The position numbers were made by a program, and so were the translations under genes. DNA of 64,000 bases from positions 62,001 to 126,000 of the forward strand of contig NZ_RCHN01000023.1 in NCBI RefSeq assembly GCF_003671495.1, written 5' to 3'. Origin of the DNA: Ketobacter sp. GTDB taxonomy: Bacteria > Pseudomonadota > Gammaproteobacteria > Pseudomonadales > Ketobacteraceae. The notes under the pieces were generated by a model. The model searched no databases. It was not told the DNA's origin and saw nothing but the letters and a program-made list of their open reading frames with translations. How positions within the stretch are numbered: position 1 is the stretch's first letter; every line of letters starts with the position of its first letter. Positions 44,183 to 54,485 of the stretch are shown piece after piece.

Positions 44183-45853
44183 ATGACGAATAAACCGCGC
44201 TATGCCGAAGCCAGTATGGAAGCCATGTATCGTATTTTTACGGTACCGGAGGCTCCAGGGTCTACGTTGGGTAACATCGATCAGAAGCTCTCCCAGGACC
44301 TGGCCGGGTTCCTCCAGGAGCATATTGTTGCGGTTGAAAAGGACCCGGAAGAGTTACAAAAGGATTTTTCCGACTCGGTCATTCCTGAAAAGCCCATCTT
44401 TGTTTCCGATCAGGCAGATTTCCTGATGGATAAACTGGTGGCCCAGTCGGTCCACACGGCGTCCCCCAGTTTTATTGGTCACATGACCTCCGCGCTGCCC
44501 TACTTCATGTTGCCCCTGTCCCGCATCATGATGGCCCTCAATCAGAACCTGGTGAAAATCGAGACCTCCAAGGCGTTTACCCCCATGGAGCGCCAGGTGC
44601 TGGGGATGATTCATCGCCTGATCTACCAGCGCGACAACGCTTTCTATAAAAAATGGATGCATGAGCCCGGTCATTCCCTGGGTTCGTTCTGCTCCGGCGG
44701 TACCATTGCCAACATCACAGCCCTGTGGGTGGCCCGTAACTGCCGCTTTGACCGCGACCCGAAAAACGGTTTCGCCGGGATTCAGCGGGTGGGTCTGTTC
44801 GGGGCGCTGCAGCATCATGGTTATCGTGGCGCGGCGGTGCTGGTGTCCGAGCGGGGGCATTATTCCCTGGGCAAGGCGGCGGATGTGCTGGGCATTGGTC
44901 GCGATTTTCTGGTGTGCGTCAAAGCCGACGCCCGCAACAAAATCGATCTGCAGCAACTGCGGGACAAGGTCGCCGAACTGAAAGCCAACAAGATTGCCAT
45001 CATTGCCATGGTGGGGGTGGCCGGCACCTCGGAAACCGGCAGTGTGGACCCGCTGGACGAGATGGCGGACCTGGCCCAGGAAATCGGTTGTCATTTCCAT
45101 GTGGATGCGGCCTGGGGTGGACCCACCCTGTTCTCGAAAAAATACGCGCACATTCTGAAAGGCATCGAGCGGGCGGATTCCGTCACCATCGACGCCCACA
45201 AGCAGATGTATGTGCCCATGGGCGCCGGGATGGTGATATTCAAGAGCCCGTCCCTGGTGTCCTCCATCGAGCATCACGCGGATTACATTATTCGTAAGGG
45301 TTCCCGGGATTTGGGGGCTTATACCCTGGAAGGATCGCGCCCGGGTATTGCCATGCTGCTGCATTCCGGTTTGAAAATTATCGGCCGCAGTGGTTATGAA
45401 ATCCTGATTGAGCAGGGTATCGAAAAAGCCCGCACCTTTGCCAGGATGATTCAGGCCGAGGCGGATTTCGAACTGGTGTCCGAACCGGAACTGAACATTC
45501 TTACCTATCGTTATGTGCCGGCGTTTGTGAAAGCGAAACTGGCCGCCGCCAGCGCCGAGGAAGTGGACCGGATTCACGATGTGCTCAACCGGCTCACCAA
45601 GCGCATTCAGAAAAACCAGCGGGCCCGGGGCAAGTCATTTGTGTCCCGTACCACGTTGACCCCGGAAGCCTGGGATCGACGCCGAACCATCGTGTTCCGG
45701 GTGGTGTTGGCCAATCCGCTCACCAGTCATGAGATCCTGCAGGATGTGTTGGCGGAGCAGCGTTACATTGCCAGCACCGACACCTGCAGCGAGTGTATGG
45801 CAGAACTGCACGCGCTCTGTGATGACCGTCCGTTGCACGCCCATGCGGTGTGA
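44183..45853 (+). CDS. panP: Pyridoxal-dependent aspartate 1-decarboxylase
   Basis: I chose ATG 44183 after AAAGGT (556 residues). The fold-type I PLP decarboxylase pattern is clear: FCSGGTIANITALWVARN, HFHVDAAWGGPTLFSKKYA and the cofactor Lys340 in TIDAHKQMYVPMGAG. Length and sequence match PanP, which replaces pyruvoyl-dependent PanD in many marine Gammaproteobacteria and makes beta-alanine for pantothenate. It could also be a glutamate decarboxylase, because the families are close, but the N-terminal YAEASMEAMYRIFTVPEAPGSTL is typical of PanP. It appears to be monocistronic. Confidence 0.88.
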   Translation: MTNKPRYAEASMEAMYRIFTVPEAPGSTLGNIDQKLSQDLAGFLQEHIVAVEKDPEELQKDFSDSVIPEKPIFVSDQADFLMDKLVAQSVHTASPSFIGHMTSALPYFMLPLSRIMMALNQNLVKIETSKAFTPMERQVLGMIHRLIYQRDNAFYKKWMHEPGHSLGSFCSGGTIANITALWVARNCRFDRDPKNGFAGIQRVGLFGALQHHGYRGAAVLVSERGHYSLGKAADVLGIGRDFLVCVKADARNKIDLQQLRDKVAELKANKIAIIAMVGVAGTSETGSVDPLDEMADLAQEIGCHFHVDAAWGGPTLFSKKYAHILKGIERADSVTIDAHKQMYVPMGAGMVIFKSPSLVSSIEHHADYIIRKGSRDLGAYTLEGSRPGIAMLLHSGLKIIGRSGYEILIEQGIEKARTFARMIQAEADFELVSEPELNILTYRYVPAFVKAKLAAASAEEVDRIHDVLNRLTKRIQKNQRARGKSFVSRTTLTPEAWDRRRTIVFRVVLANPLTSHEILQDVLAEQRYIASTDTCSECMAELHALCDDRPLHAHAV

Positions 45854-45908
45854 ACCCGACGGTCCACACCACACTTTTGCCTTAGAACATTACCCGGTTC
45901 AGCACTGA

Positions 45909-47117
45909 TCAGAAACTGTATTTTGCGGAAAACTGCAGGCGGTTCAGAGAGCCGTCGGTGCCGTCTTCCAGTTCCTTGTTGGCAATGATGATCTCGCCAC
46001 CGATATCCAAAGGCGCCGACGGCTTGTAGATCAGGTTGGCGTGGAAGCTCTCGTAAGCCTTGGGCGCGTTGCCGGCGGAGTCCGGATTGTCGGCCTGGGA
46101 TGCCGCCAGTGAGAAACTGGAACGCCACTGCTGATTCCACAGATGTCGATAGGCGGCGAATACACCCACTTCATCAATCAGTTCGATGCTGCCATCGGCC
46201 TCGATGGCGCCGGCGCGGAAACTGTTCAGGCCCATGTAGCGGCCCAGGGCATTACCGGCGTTCAGCATCACCCGCAGATCATCCCCGCCGTTGCCGATGT
46301 TGATTTTACCCGCCAGGCTGACCGCATAACCGAATTCACTTTCAAGGTCGGTGCCGGTGTCATAGGCCAGCTCACGCCCCATCACCGCCACACTGTAATT
46401 GGCCCCGTCACCCCCGAAGTTGTAGCGGGCGATCAGGTCCGGGTATTGATTGGAATCCGAAGAGGAAGCCGCATCATTGTAGAGTGTGCTGGAAGGGTTT
46501 TCCGCAGCGAACATCCAGCCACCGGAGGTGTAGCGTATCTGCGGTTGGCGAATAAAGATGGTGCTCACCGGGCCGACAAAATCCAGCAGGTCCGGCAGTG
46601 CGCTGACATTGAAAAAGGTGGACCAGGTCTGCCCGAACAGCCATTCATCCCAGGTGAAAAAGGCATGCCGGATGCGCGGTGAATAGGAATTGCTGATGCG
46701 CTCATCCCCCTGCATGCTGCCCTGAAAATCCACTTCAATCATGCCTTTGATCAGGCCGGCGTCAGTCTGGGTCTGGCCTTTGATCCAGAAACGGGATTCC
46801 TTGGCGGAGAAGTGGGTTTTCGGATCACCGGATTCACCGCCGGTGGGAATGGTGGACGGCACCAGGAAGTCCTCACCGATGCTGGCGGTGGCGGCGCGAC
46901 CATCGCTGTAATCGCTCACCATGGCGTCCAGTTTTATGTATCCGCCCACGGTGACGCTGCTGCTGTTGGTGCCAGGCGCTGCAGATTGGGTTTGGGTTTT
47001 CAGGGCTTGGATTTCCTGCTCCAGTTTTTCAATTCGCTGATTCACGTCGTCCGCCAGGGCCGGCGCAGAAATGAGTCCGGCGGAAACCAGTGCAGCAGTC
47101 AGAGGTAGTCGTTTCAT
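45909..47117 (-). CDS. DcaP-family outer-membrane porin
   Basis: I chose ATG 47117 after AGGTGAG (402 residues). A signal peptide (MKRLPLTAALVSAGLISAPALA) is followed by a short coiled coil (NQRIEKLEQEIQALKTQ), as in trimeric DcaP channels, then by a 16-strand-like barrel ending FSAKYSF with the terminal Phe needed for Bam insertion. VTVGGYIKLDAMVSDYSDGRA and TFFNVSALPDLLDFVGPVSTIFIRQPQIRY are family landmarks. DcaP channels pass small organic acids such as phthalates and dicarboxylates. It diverges from acs, so it may supply carboxylates for acyl-CoA formation. Confidence 0.93.
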   Translation of the reverse strand: MKRLPLTAALVSAGLISAPALADDVNQRIEKLEQEIQALKTQTQSAAPGTNSSSVTVGGYIKLDAMVSDYSDGRAATASIGEDFLVPSTIPTGGESGDPKTHFSAKESRFWIKGQTQTDAGLIKGMIEVDFQGSMQGDERISNSYSPRIRHAFFTWDEWLFGQTWSTFFNVSALPDLLDFVGPVSTIFIRQPQIRYTSGGWMFAAENPSSTLYNDAASSSDSNQYPDLIARYNFGGDGANYSVAVMGRELAYDTGTDLESEFGYAVSLAGKINIGNGGDDLRVMLNAGNALGRYMGLNSFRAGAIEADGSIELIDEVGVFAAYRHLWNQQWRSSFSLAASQADNPDSAGNAPKAYESFHANLIYKPSAPLDIGGEIIIANKELEDGTDGSLNRLQFSAKYSF

Positions 47118-47205
47118 TGTCTCACCTGTTGTTTTTTTCCGTTTGTTATGTGTGCTCCTCAGACTCAAGGCTGTAATAAATCGGTCACAGGGAGTATTAG
47201 CCAAA

Positions 47206-47221
47206 GGTCGAAGTCTCGACC
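47206..47221. promoter_or_regulatory. Inverted repeat between dcaP and acs
   Basis: GGTCGA and TCGACC form a perfect 6-bp inverted repeat around AGTC. AAGTCT also occurs twice with a 13-base period (47211 and 47224). It lies about 80 bases before acs and may be the site of a response regulator such as the one at 49359. Confidence 0.4.
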
Positions 47222-47297
47222 AAAGTCTAATTTGCACTGCAGTGTCCCGGTCGCAGACTGGCTTCCACCCAAGAGTGTGCTGCAGTGAGGATGTGCC

Positions 47298-49217
47298 ATG
47301 AATACGGCAGAACAGGCGAAGGAAACCCGGTATCAGCAATATCGGGTTGAGTACCCGCGCAGTGTGCGGGACCCGGATGGGTTTTGGGGCGAGGTTGGCC
47401 GCTGCATTGACTGGATCCAGCCGTTCAGCCGTGTGCAGGACGTGTCGTTCGATCCCGGCGATGTGCACATTCGCTGGTATGAAGACGGTACGCTGAACGC
47501 CAGCGCCAATTGCATCGACCGCCATCTGGCCAGGCAGGCAACGCAGCCTGCCATTCTTTGGGAGCCGGACGCGCCGGGCGAGGCCCGCATCATCACTTAC
47601 CAGCAATTGCATGACGAAGTCTGCCGACTGGCCAATGCCCTGCGTTCCCTGGGGATCGGTAAAGGGGATCGGGTCATGATCTATCTGCCGATGATTCCGG
47701 AAGCGGTATTTGCCATGCTGGCCTGCGCCCGGATCGGTGCTATTCACTCGGTGGTGTTCGGTGGCTTTTCACCGGAGGCCCTGGCCGGTCGCATCGAGGA
47801 TTGCGGCGCCCGCCTGGTGATCACCGCCGATGAAGGACTGCGGGGCGGGCGTGCGATTCCCCTCAAGCACAACGTGGATGCAGCCCTGGCTCACCCCGAC
47901 ATCCAGTCGGTGACTCACGTGTTGGTGGTGCGTCATACCCAGGCTGAGGTGCAGTGGCACGACGGCCGGGATGTGGATTATGAAACCGTCACCCGGGCGG
48001 CCGCACCCCGTTGTCCGCTGCAGGAGATGGCAGCGGAAGATCCCCTGTTCATCCTCTACACCTCCGGTTCCACCGGCAAACCCAAAGGGGTGCTGCATTC
48101 CACCGGCGGCTATCTGGTGTATGCCGCGTTCACCCATCAACAGGTTTTCGACTATCAACCGGGGGAGGTGTACTGGTGTACGGCGGACATCGGCTGGATC
48201 ACCGGCCACACCTATCTGGTGTACGGCCCGTTGGCCAACGGGGCCACGGTGGTGATGGGGGAGGGGCTGCCCAACTATCCTGATGAAACCCGCCTGGGGC
48301 ACATCATCGACCGGCACAATGTGTCCATCCTCTACACCGCACCCACCGCCATTCGTGCGTTCATGGCCAAAGGTGAGGCCCCCTTCCAGCACTCCAGCCG
48401 TCGCAGTCTGCGTATCCTGGCCACCGCAGGGGAGCCCATCAACCCCGCCGCCTGGCAATGGTACCGGGAGGTGATTGGCGCGGGTCAGGCTCAGGTAATC
48501 GACACCTGGTGGCAAACGGAAACCGGTGGCGTGATGATCTGTCCCCTGCCGGGCAGTCCGGCCCACAAGCCCGGTGCCGCCACCCAACCGTTTTACGGCA
48601 TCGCCCCCCAGTTGGTGGATAACGATGGCCGGGTGGTGGACGGTGCCGGCGCGGGTAACCTGGTGATCACCGGCAGCTGGCCGGGACAGATGCGAACCCT
48701 GTGGGGTGACCACGAACGCTTTGTGCAGACCTACTTCACGGCCTTCCCCGGCAAATACTGCAGTGGAGACGGTGCCCGCCGGGATGAGGATGGCGATTAT
48801 TGGATTACCGGGCGGGTGGATGACGTGATCAATGTGTCGGGCCATCGCTTGGGAACAGCGGAGATTGAAAGTGCGCTGGTGGCCCATGCCAAGGTGGCGG
48901 AGGCCGCGGTGGTGGGCTGCCCCCATGCCATCAAAGGCCAGGGCATTTATGTGTATGTCACCGTCAATGAAGGCATTGAGCCTGCGCCGGAGCTGTTGCA
49001 GGAGCTGCGGTTATGGGTGCGGCAGGAGATCGGGCCGGTGGCCTCCCCGGACTGGATTCAGTTTGCCCCCGGCCTGCCCAAGACCCGCTCCGGAAAAATC
49101 ATGCGTCGCATTCTGCGCAAGATTGCGGCTAACGAGTTTGATCAGTTGGGCGATGTGTCGACTCTGGCCGATCCCACTGTGGTCCCACAGTTGGTGGATG
49201 GGCGCGTCAATCGTTAA
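47298..49217 (+). CDS. acs: Acetyl-CoA synthetase
   Basis: The protein has 639 residues. The AMP-binding core [22 protein letters not shown], the TWWQTETGG motif, [23 protein letters not shown] and C-terminal [13 protein letters not shown], whose Lys is the acetylation switch, are all intact. This activates acetate to acetyl-CoA with ATP; propionyl-CoA synthetase is close but the WWQTETGG pocket favours acetate. It diverges from a DcaP porin and is followed by a terminator and a LuxR-type response regulator of the CrbR/ErdR kind, known to control acs in pseudomonads and vibrios. Confidence 0.94.
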   Translation: MNTAEQAKETRYQQYRVEYPRSVRDPDGFWGEVGRCIDWIQPFSRVQDVSFDPGDVHIRWYEDGTLNASANCIDRHLARQATQPAILWEPDAPGEARIITYQQLHDEVCRLANALRSLGIGKGDRVMIYLPMIPEAVFAMLACARIGAIHSVVFGGFSPEALAGRIEDCGARLVITADEGLRGGRAIPLKHNVDAALAHPDIQSVTHVLVVRHTQAEVQWHDGRDVDYETVTRAAAPRCPLQEMAAEDPLFILYTSGSTGKPKGVLHSTGGYLVYAAFTHQQVFDYQPGEVYWCTADIGWITGHTYLVYGPLANGATVVMGEGLPNYPDETRLGHIIDRHNVSILYTAPTAIRAFMAKGEAPFQHSSRRSLRILATAGEPINPAAWQWYREVIGAGQAQVIDTWWQTETGGVMICPLPGSPAHKPGAATQPFYGIAPQLVDNDGRVVDGAGAGNLVITGSWPGQMRTLWGDHERFVQTYFTAFPGKYCSGDGARRDEDGDYWITGRVDDVINVSGHRLGTAEIESALVAHAKVAEAAVVGCPHAIKGQGIYVYVTVNEGIEPAPELLQELRLWVRQEIGPVASPDWIQFAPGLPKTRSGKIMRRILRKIAANEFDQLGDVSTLADPTVVPQLVDGRVNR

Positions 49218-49220
49218 TGG

Positions 49221-49279
49221 TCCGGTCGCCGGCCCACCCCCAATGGCTTTCCATCGCCAGGGTCGGCGGCCTTTTTTTT
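49221..49279 (+). terminator. Terminator region after acs
   Basis: A GC-rich imperfect stem (GGTCGCCGGCC against GGTCGGCGGCC) encloses an ATGG/CCAT hairpin and ends in eight T residues. It is probably a rho-independent terminator. Confidence 0.6.
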
Positions 49280-49358
49280 CAGGATCTGCCTGATTTGACG
49301 TTGCTTTGATCAACACCCACAATTAGCACAACACACGGCAACGGTACCCATAACAACA

Positions 49359-50021
49359 ATGACGTTACTCGGAAACGTGCTGGTGGCGGACGATCACCCC
49401 CTGTTTCGCATGGCACTGAAGCAGGCAGTGACCCAGGCTTTTCCCAACGCCAACGTGGTGGAAGCGGAAAACATTGACCAGCTGGAACGCCTGACCGACG
49501 CTGGGGAGCAGTTCTCCCTGCTGCTGTTGGATCTCAACATGCCTGGAGCGCACGGTTTTTCCGGCCTGATCTACATGCGTGATCGTTACCAGGCGATTCC
49601 CCTGGTGGTGGTGTCCGCCTCAGAAGAAGCCGCCGTGATTCATAAAGCGGTGGAATATGGAGCCAACGGTTTCATTCCCAAATCCGCGTCCATGGAGGTG
49701 ATGGTGCAGGCCATCGAAAAAGTGTGCGCCGGGGAACGCTGGCTGCCCCCCAACATCCTGCCCCAGCACAATCCGTTGTTGCGGGATGAGGATCACGATC
49801 TTGCCAAGTGCATTGCCTCCCTCACACCACAACAGTTTCGCGTGTTGGGCATGCTGGCGGAGGGCCAGCTGAATAAACAGATTGCCTACGAGTTGAATGT
49901 TTCGGAAGCCACCATCAAAGCCCACATGACTGCCATTTTCCGCAAGCTAGGGGTGCGCAACCGCACCCAGGCGGTGATTCGCCTGCAGAACCTGGACGTG
50001 GAATCCTTTTCTGCCAATTGA
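49359..50021 (+). CDS. LuxR-family response regulator (CrbR/ErdR-like)
   Basis: The protein has 220 residues. The receiver domain (1-120) contains acidic DD (11-12), phospho-acceptor Asp58 (LLLDLNMPG) and Lys in PKSAS; the C-terminal LuxR helix-turn-helix is LTPQQFRVLGMLAEGQLNKQIAYELNVSEATIKAHMTAIFRKLGVRNRTQ. The sequence and its place after acs support an acetate-switch regulator such as CrbR/ErdR. No sensor kinase (CrbS/MxtR) is present in the window, so it must be encoded elsewhere. It follows acs by 141 bases and a terminator, so it is transcribed independently. Confidence 0.87.
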   Translation: MTLLGNVLVADDHPLFRMALKQAVTQAFPNANVVEAENIDQLERLTDAGEQFSLLLLDLNMPGAHGFSGLIYMRDRYQAIPLVVVSASEEAAVIHKAVEYGANGFIPKSASMEVMVQAIEKVCAGERWLPPNILPQHNPLLRDEDHDLAKCIASLTPQQFRVLGMLAEGQLNKQIAYELNVSEATIKAHMTAIFRKLGVRNRTQAVIRLQNLDVESFSAN

Positions 50022-50039
50022 TAGCGTGGTGTTTCAGCG

Positions 50040-50351
50040 CTATTGCAGGAAGAGTTGATAGAACGCGATGGGAAAGATACCGCTGATGCCCACGAAGATA
50101 GAAAACCAGATGTGTCCGTAGCGGGAGCGGATGAACCACTCCAGGTTCAGGGCCAGGGCGAAGTACATCACCAGAATCAAGAAATACAGCCGTTTGTTGA
50201 TCAACCCCACACCGAACAGCACCGCAATGGAAACCAGGGTGTAGAGTGCCGAGGTCACCCACTTGTCCCGCTCCCAGGCGTCCACGTGCCGTGCCGCCCA
50301 CCAGGACGACAGGCCCACGCAGACAATTGTGAAGAGAGAGGCAATATCCAT
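50040..50351 (-). CDS. Small hypothetical membrane protein
   Basis: The protein has 103 residues with about four hydrophobic segments: MDIASLFTIVCVGLSSWWAARHV, TSALYTLVSIAVLFGVGLI, LYFLILVMYFALALNLEWFI, and FSIFVGISGIFPIAFYQLFL. It converges with the response regulator and lies 58 bases downstream of the serine-hydrolase gene on the same strand. I do not recognise a family and cannot suggest a function. Confidence 0.65.
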   Translation of the reverse strand: MDIASLFTIVCVGLSSWWAARHVDAWERDKWVTSALYTLVSIAVLFGVGLINKRLYFLILVMYFALALNLEWFIRSRYGHIWFSIFVGISGIFPIAFYQLFLQ

Positions 50352-50409
50352 AGAGCGTAGAGTAATGGATATCGTCCGCAGAGGCTCGCTTTATTGCTGT
50401 AAGGGCGTG

Positions 50410-51489
50410 CTACTGATGCAGGGCAGCCCACTGTTGCAGCAGCGGTTCCACCTCCGTCACAATGCGGAACCCCTCGGCCTGGGAACCGAGCAAGCCCTGG
50501 CGGGCCAGGATGCCAAAATAGCCGTGTTCCCGATCCAGAAACGGATAGGCGCCATAGGCACCGGGGCTGGAAAACCGGTTGGGTTCAGCACAGGTAAATG
50601 GCACCGTAGCGCATTCAATCCAATTGCCGAATCCGTAGTGCCAGTCCAGGCCGCGGTCTTCACCGGCGGGGGTTTTCACAATCGTGGCGTTGGCGATCTG
50701 GTCCGTGCTCATGGCCTGGATCAGTTCCGGTGTCAGCACCCTGTATCGATACAGCGCCGCCAAAAAGTCGGTGTACTCAATGGCGCGCCAGTGCATGCCG
50801 CCGGCCAGCCGTGGGTTCTCCAGGGACGGCAGATCAAAGGCCGCGGCCGGAAACAGCCCGGTGCGGGCCTGGAAGCGGGCAAACACATCGGACCACGCCG
50901 TGCCGCCACTGGGGTCCAGGGCGCGCATGGCCATCAATCCCGCCACCTGCAGGTGTGCGCTGTTATAGTTGAATTCAGCGCCGGGCGGGGGAATGTCGCT
51001 GTTCTGCTCCAGAATCCTGGCCACGCACTCACTGAAATCAAACCGGCGCGCATTGATGCAGAGGGGTTCGTTGCTGAGCCCGGAACTGAAACTCAACAGG
51101 TGGCGCAGGCGGATTTCGCCCAGGCGGCCGGTCTCGGGCCAGAAATCGATGTGGTCCTGCGGGTGATCCTCCAGGGTCAATAGCCCCTGTGCAACCAGAT
51201 CCAGTATCACCGTGGCGCTCACCCATTTGCTGGTGGAGGCGGATTCGTAGTCTGTGTATTCCGTGGAAGCCCCGGTGCTGTGTATGAAACGGTGGCCGTT
51301 GTTGGCTTCCAGTACCAGGGTGAAATCCCGGTCGCTGTCCAGGGCGTCCAGGGCCAGCCGGATCTCATCCTCCAGGGTCGCCGGCGGCGGGTTGTCATCG
51401 CTCCCGCATGCGCACAACAGTGTGCTGACGACCAACGCTGCCAGTAGCCGCAGCACGCCGGCAAAGCTTTGTAATGGTTTGATTTGCAT
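50410..51489 (-). CDS. Lipoprotein serine hydrolase (beta-lactamase/PBP fold)
   Basis: The protein has 359 residues, with a lipobox LCAC near residue 28. The catalytic Ser-x-x-Lys is STSK in ESASTSKWVSA and the second motif is Tyr-x-Asn in FNYNSAHLQ. LLSFSSGLSN and GFGNWIEC fit the class C-like serine hydrolase/esterase family. It is probably an outer-membrane esterase or a peptidase; it is not a convincing beta-lactamase, since the family contains many enzymes with other substrates. A small membrane-protein gene follows. No regulator is adjacent. Confidence 0.86.
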   Translation of the reverse strand: MQIKPLQSFAGVLRLLAALVVSTLLCACGSDDNPPPATLEDEIRLALDALDSDRDFTLVLEANNGHRFIHSTGASTEYTDYESASTSKWVSATVILDLVAQGLLTLEDHPQDHIDFWPETGRLGEIRLRHLLSFSSGLSNEPLCINARRFDFSECVARILEQNSDIPPPGAEFNYNSAHLQVAGLMAMRALDPSGGTAWSDVFARFQARTGLFPAAAFDLPSLENPRLAGGMHWRAIEYTDFLAALYRYRVLTPELIQAMSTDQIANATIVKTPAGEDRGLDWHYGFGNWIECATVPFTCAEPNRFSSPGAYGAYPFLDREHGYFGILARQGLLGSQAEGFRIVTEVEPLLQQWAALHQ

Positions 51490-51606
51490 AGTTATCCCTT
51501 CCTGTATCGAACGCGTCTCAAGGCATTATTTGTTAATCCCTCCCTGTGGTAAACGTTACAACCAACGCACGGTTTACCGGATCACCGGATTTTTTATCGC
51601 AGGTGG

Positions 51607-51637
51607 TTGACCTGTGTCTAGGACACAGGTGTAGGCT
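51607..51637 (+). promoter_or_regulatory. MerR-type promoter and operator of the copper operon
   Basis: -35 TTGACC and -10 TAGGCT are separated by 19 bases, the long spacing that MerR-family activators correct by distorting DNA. The spacer carries a perfect 9-bp inverted repeat (ACCTGTGTC, 3-base gap, GACACAGGT; 51610-51630). It lies 38 bases before the regulator start and points toward it, so the regulator controls itself and the ATPase. Confidence 0.88.
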
Positions 51638-51675
51638 GACATCAAGATCAACCTGACCAGACCCAGAGGTGGAAC

Positions 51676-52176
51676 ATGCGTGTGGCGGAACTCTCGGAGC
51701 GCTTGGCAATCACACCGGATACAGTGCGTTTTTACACCCGCATCGGATTTTTGCGGCCCCGTAAAAATCCCGACAATGGATACAAAGAGTACGGGGCGGA
51801 GGATCTTCAGCGCCTCAAGTTTATTCTGAGTGCACGGGGGCTGGGGTTTTCGGTGGACGATGTGGGGCAGATACTGAGGGAGGCGGATCAGGGCAAAAGC
51901 CCCTGCCATGCAACCCGCACGCTGATGGCAACGCGGCTGCGGGAAAGCGAACAGCGCTTCCGGGAAATGCTGGCGCTACGGAACAAAATGCAGGCAGCTT
52001 TGACATCCTGGGAGACGGTTCCGGATTGCCCACCCAGCGGGCACACCATCTGTCACTTGATCGAAGCGTTCAGTGAACAGGAATGGTCAGCGGAGCCGGG
52101 TCTGGATTCAAGCACTGAGATGGATGCGATGAAGGACGAGACCGAAGCAATGAACAAGGTAACGAGCAAGAGGTGA
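51676..52176 (+). CDS. MerR-family metal-responsive regulator
   Basis: The protein has 166 residues. The N-terminal HTH ([20 protein letters not shown], then [15 protein letters not shown]) and dimerisation helix are standard. The metal loop Cys118-x7-Cys126 has the CueR spacing, yet Cys77 occupies the place where Cu(I) sensors have Ser77 and divalent sensors (ZntR, CadR, MerR) have Cys. His124 and His127 also lie near the loop. The last 35 residues are an extra acidic and Met-rich tail. It lies directly before a CopA-type ATPase in one operon, and the promoter has the MerR 19-base spacer. Which metal it senses is therefore open. Confidence 0.87.
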   Translation: MRVAELSERLAITPDTVRFYTRIGFLRPRKNPDNGYKEYGAEDLQRLKFILSARGLGFSVDDVGQILREADQGKSPCHATRTLMATRLRESEQRFREMLALRNKMQAALTSWETVPDCPPSGHTICHLIEAFSEQEWSAEPGLDSSTEMDAMKDETEAMNKVTSKR

Positions 52177-52181
52177 ACACC

Positions 52182-54473
52182 ATGAATTCAGTAACGCATT
52201 GTGCGCATGAAGATGCGCCCAAGCGCACAACGGCAGCGTCGGCATCTCAACAGGAGCTGTTAATTGAAGGTGCCGGTTGTGCCAGCTGCGTGGCGAAAAT
52301 TGAAAGTGCCCTGAAGGCCGTGCCGGGTGTCACAGACGCGGAGATGAACTTTGCCCAGCGTTCGGTGCAGGTATTCGGCGCGGCACCGGTGGCGCAATTG
52401 ATCCAGGCGGTGGAGCAGGCCGGTTATCAGGCCACCCCGTCTGCCGCCGAGTCGGAGCAGGATGCTCTGGCGGAAAAAGAACAGGCAGACCAGGCCTATT
52501 ACCGGCGCCTGCTGCGCCACATGACCATCGCCCTGGGGTTGGGGGTACCGCTCATGCTGTATGGCTTGATCACCGGGGAAATGTCGGTGAACAGTGGGCC
52601 CCAGCGTCTGGGCTGGCTGCTGGTGGGGGTGCTCACACTGGCGGTGATGTGCGTTTCCGGCCGCCATTTTTACACCGGTGCCTGGCAATCCCTGCGCAAT
52701 CATTCCGCCAACATGGATACTCTGATTGCATTGGGTACCGGCACCGCCTGGTTGTATTCCATGGTGGTGGTGTTGGTACCCCACCTGGTGCCCGAGATGG
52801 CGCGCCACGTGTATTTTGAAGCCACCGCCATGATCATCGGCCTGATCAACCTGGGGCTGGGGCTGGAATTGCGGGCCCGGGGCCGTACCTCAGAGGCCAT
52901 CAAACGGCTCATCGGCCTGCAGGCGAAAACGGCGCGGGTGCTGCGGGATGGAGTGGAGCAGGATATTCCCATCGCAGCCGTGCTGCTGGGGGATCGCGTG
53001 CGGGTGCGCCCCGGCGAGAAAATTCCGGTGGATGGGGCCGTGGAAGAGGGGCACACCGCCGTGGATGAGTCCATGCTCACCGGTGAGCCCATGCCGGTGG
53101 AGAAATCCATTGGCGATGACGTGGTGGCCGGCACCCTCAACAAAAGTGGCAGCATTCTGTTTCGGGCCACCCGTGTGGGTAAAGACACCGCCCTGGCGCG
53201 CATCATTGGTATGGTCAAGCAGGCGCAGAATTCGAAACCCCCTATTGGCCGGCTGGTGGATGTGATCGCTGCTTATTTTGTGCCGGTCATCATGATCATT
53301 GCGGTTCTCAGTGCGCTGGCCTGGCTCAATTTCGGCCCGCAGCCGGCGTTGGCTTTCGCCATGGTGTCTGCCACTACGGTGTTGATCATCGCCTGCCCCT
53401 GTGCGCTGGGATTGGCCACCCCCATGTCGGTGATGGTGGGGGTGGGCAAGGCGGCGGAAGCCGGTGTGCTGATCCGCAACGGCGAAGCCTTGCAGACTGC
53501 CTCCAAAATCACCGCCATGATTCTGGACAAAACCGGCACCATCACGGAAGGGGCTCCCAAAGTCACCGACATCCTGGTGACCGGTGACTACAGCGAGCGG
53601 CAAATACTGCAATGGGCGGCCAGCCTGGAAGCCGGTTCGGAACACCCGCTGGCCCTGGCCATTGTGGACTCCGCCCGCGCGCAGGGTGTGGACACACTGC
53701 GCGCGGAAGGCTTCAATGCCATCGCAGGTCAGGGCGTGGAGGCACAGGTGGAAGGCAAGCCATTGTTATTCGGCAATGAAAAGCTGATGCAGCAGCGGGC
53801 GGTTGCAATCGGCCCGTCACTGGCACAGGCGCAACAATGGGCCGCAGCGGCCAAGACCCCCATGTACTTTGCCGTGGATGGCAAGCTGGCGGCGATCATC
53901 GCCGTGGCGGACCCCATCAAGGCAGATTCCATTGCCGCCATTGAGCGTTTGCAGAATGACGGCATTCGGGTGGTGATGCTCACCGGCGACAATCGGGATA
54001 CCGCGCAAGCGGTGGCGGAAAAAGCAGGCATCAAGGAGTTTTTTGCAGAGGTGCTGCCAGAGGATAAAGCCAACAAAGTGCGGGAACTGCAGCAGCAGGG
54101 TGAAGTGGTGGGCATGACCGGCGACGGTATCAACGATGCCCCGGCCCTGGCCCTGGCGGATGTGGGCTTTGCCATCGGCACCGGCACGGACGTGGCCATA
54201 GAAAGTGCGGATATCACCTTGATGCGGGGATCGTTGCACGGCCTGGCGGATGCCATCGCCGTGAGTCGGGCAACCCTGCGCAATATCAAACAGAATCTGT
54301 TGGGTGCCTTTATCTACAACGTTGCCGGAGTGCCGGTGGCAGCCGGCGTTTTGTACCCGGTGTTGGGCGTGCTGTTGAGCCCGGTGATTGCCGGTGCCGC
54401 CATGGCGTTGTCCTCGGTGACGGTGGTGACCAACGCCAATCGCTTGCGCCTGTTCAAAGCGCAGCAAGAATAA
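52182..54473 (+). CDS. copA: Copper-translocating P1B-type ATPase
   Basis: I chose ATG 52182 after AGAGGTG (763 residues); GTG 52173 overlaps the merR stop and is the alternative. One N-terminal metal-binding domain ([12 protein letters not shown]), eight helices, CPC in TM6 (Cys405-Pro406-Cys407), phosphorylated Asp449 in DKTGT, HP motif (SEHPLA), and GDGINDAP. The last helices contain YNVAGVP and [16 protein letters not shown], the Cu(I)-selective P1B-1 signature. It exports Cu(I) from the cytoplasm to the periplasm. It is co-transcribed with the MerR regulator and followed by a 22-codon gene with its own ribosome site. Confidence 0.95.
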   Translation: MNSVTHCAHEDAPKRTTAASASQQELLIEGAGCASCVAKIESALKAVPGVTDAEMNFAQRSVQVFGAAPVAQLIQAVEQAGYQATPSAAESEQDALAEKEQADQAYYRRLLRHMTIALGLGVPLMLYGLITGEMSVNSGPQRLGWLLVGVLTLAVMCVSGRHFYTGAWQSLRNHSANMDTLIALGTGTAWLYSMVVVLVPHLVPEMARHVYFEATAMIIGLINLGLGLELRARGRTSEAIKRLIGLQAKTARVLRDGVEQDIPIAAVLLGDRVRVRPGEKIPVDGAVEEGHTAVDESMLTGEPMPVEKSIGDDVVAGTLNKSGSILFRATRVGKDTALARIIGMVKQAQNSKPPIGRLVDVIAAYFVPVIMIIAVLSALAWLNFGPQPALAFAMVSATTVLIIACPCALGLATPMSVMVGVGKAAEAGVLIRNGEALQTASKITAMILDKTGTITEGAPKVTDILVTGDYSERQILQWAASLEAGSEHPLALAIVDSARAQGVDTLRAEGFNAIAGQGVEAQVEGKPLLFGNEKLMQQRAVAIGPSLAQAQQWAAAAKTPMYFAVDGKLAAIIAVADPIKADSIAAIERLQNDGIRVVMLTGDNRDTAQAVAEKAGIKEFFAEVLPEDKANKVRELQQQGEVVGMTGDGINDAPALALADVGFAIGTGTDVAIESADITLMRGSLHGLADAIAVSRATLRNIKQNLLGAFIYNVAGVPVAAGVLYPVLGVLLSPVIAGAAMALSSVTVVTNANRLRLFKAQQE

Positions 54474-54485
54474 AGAGGTGATCGT

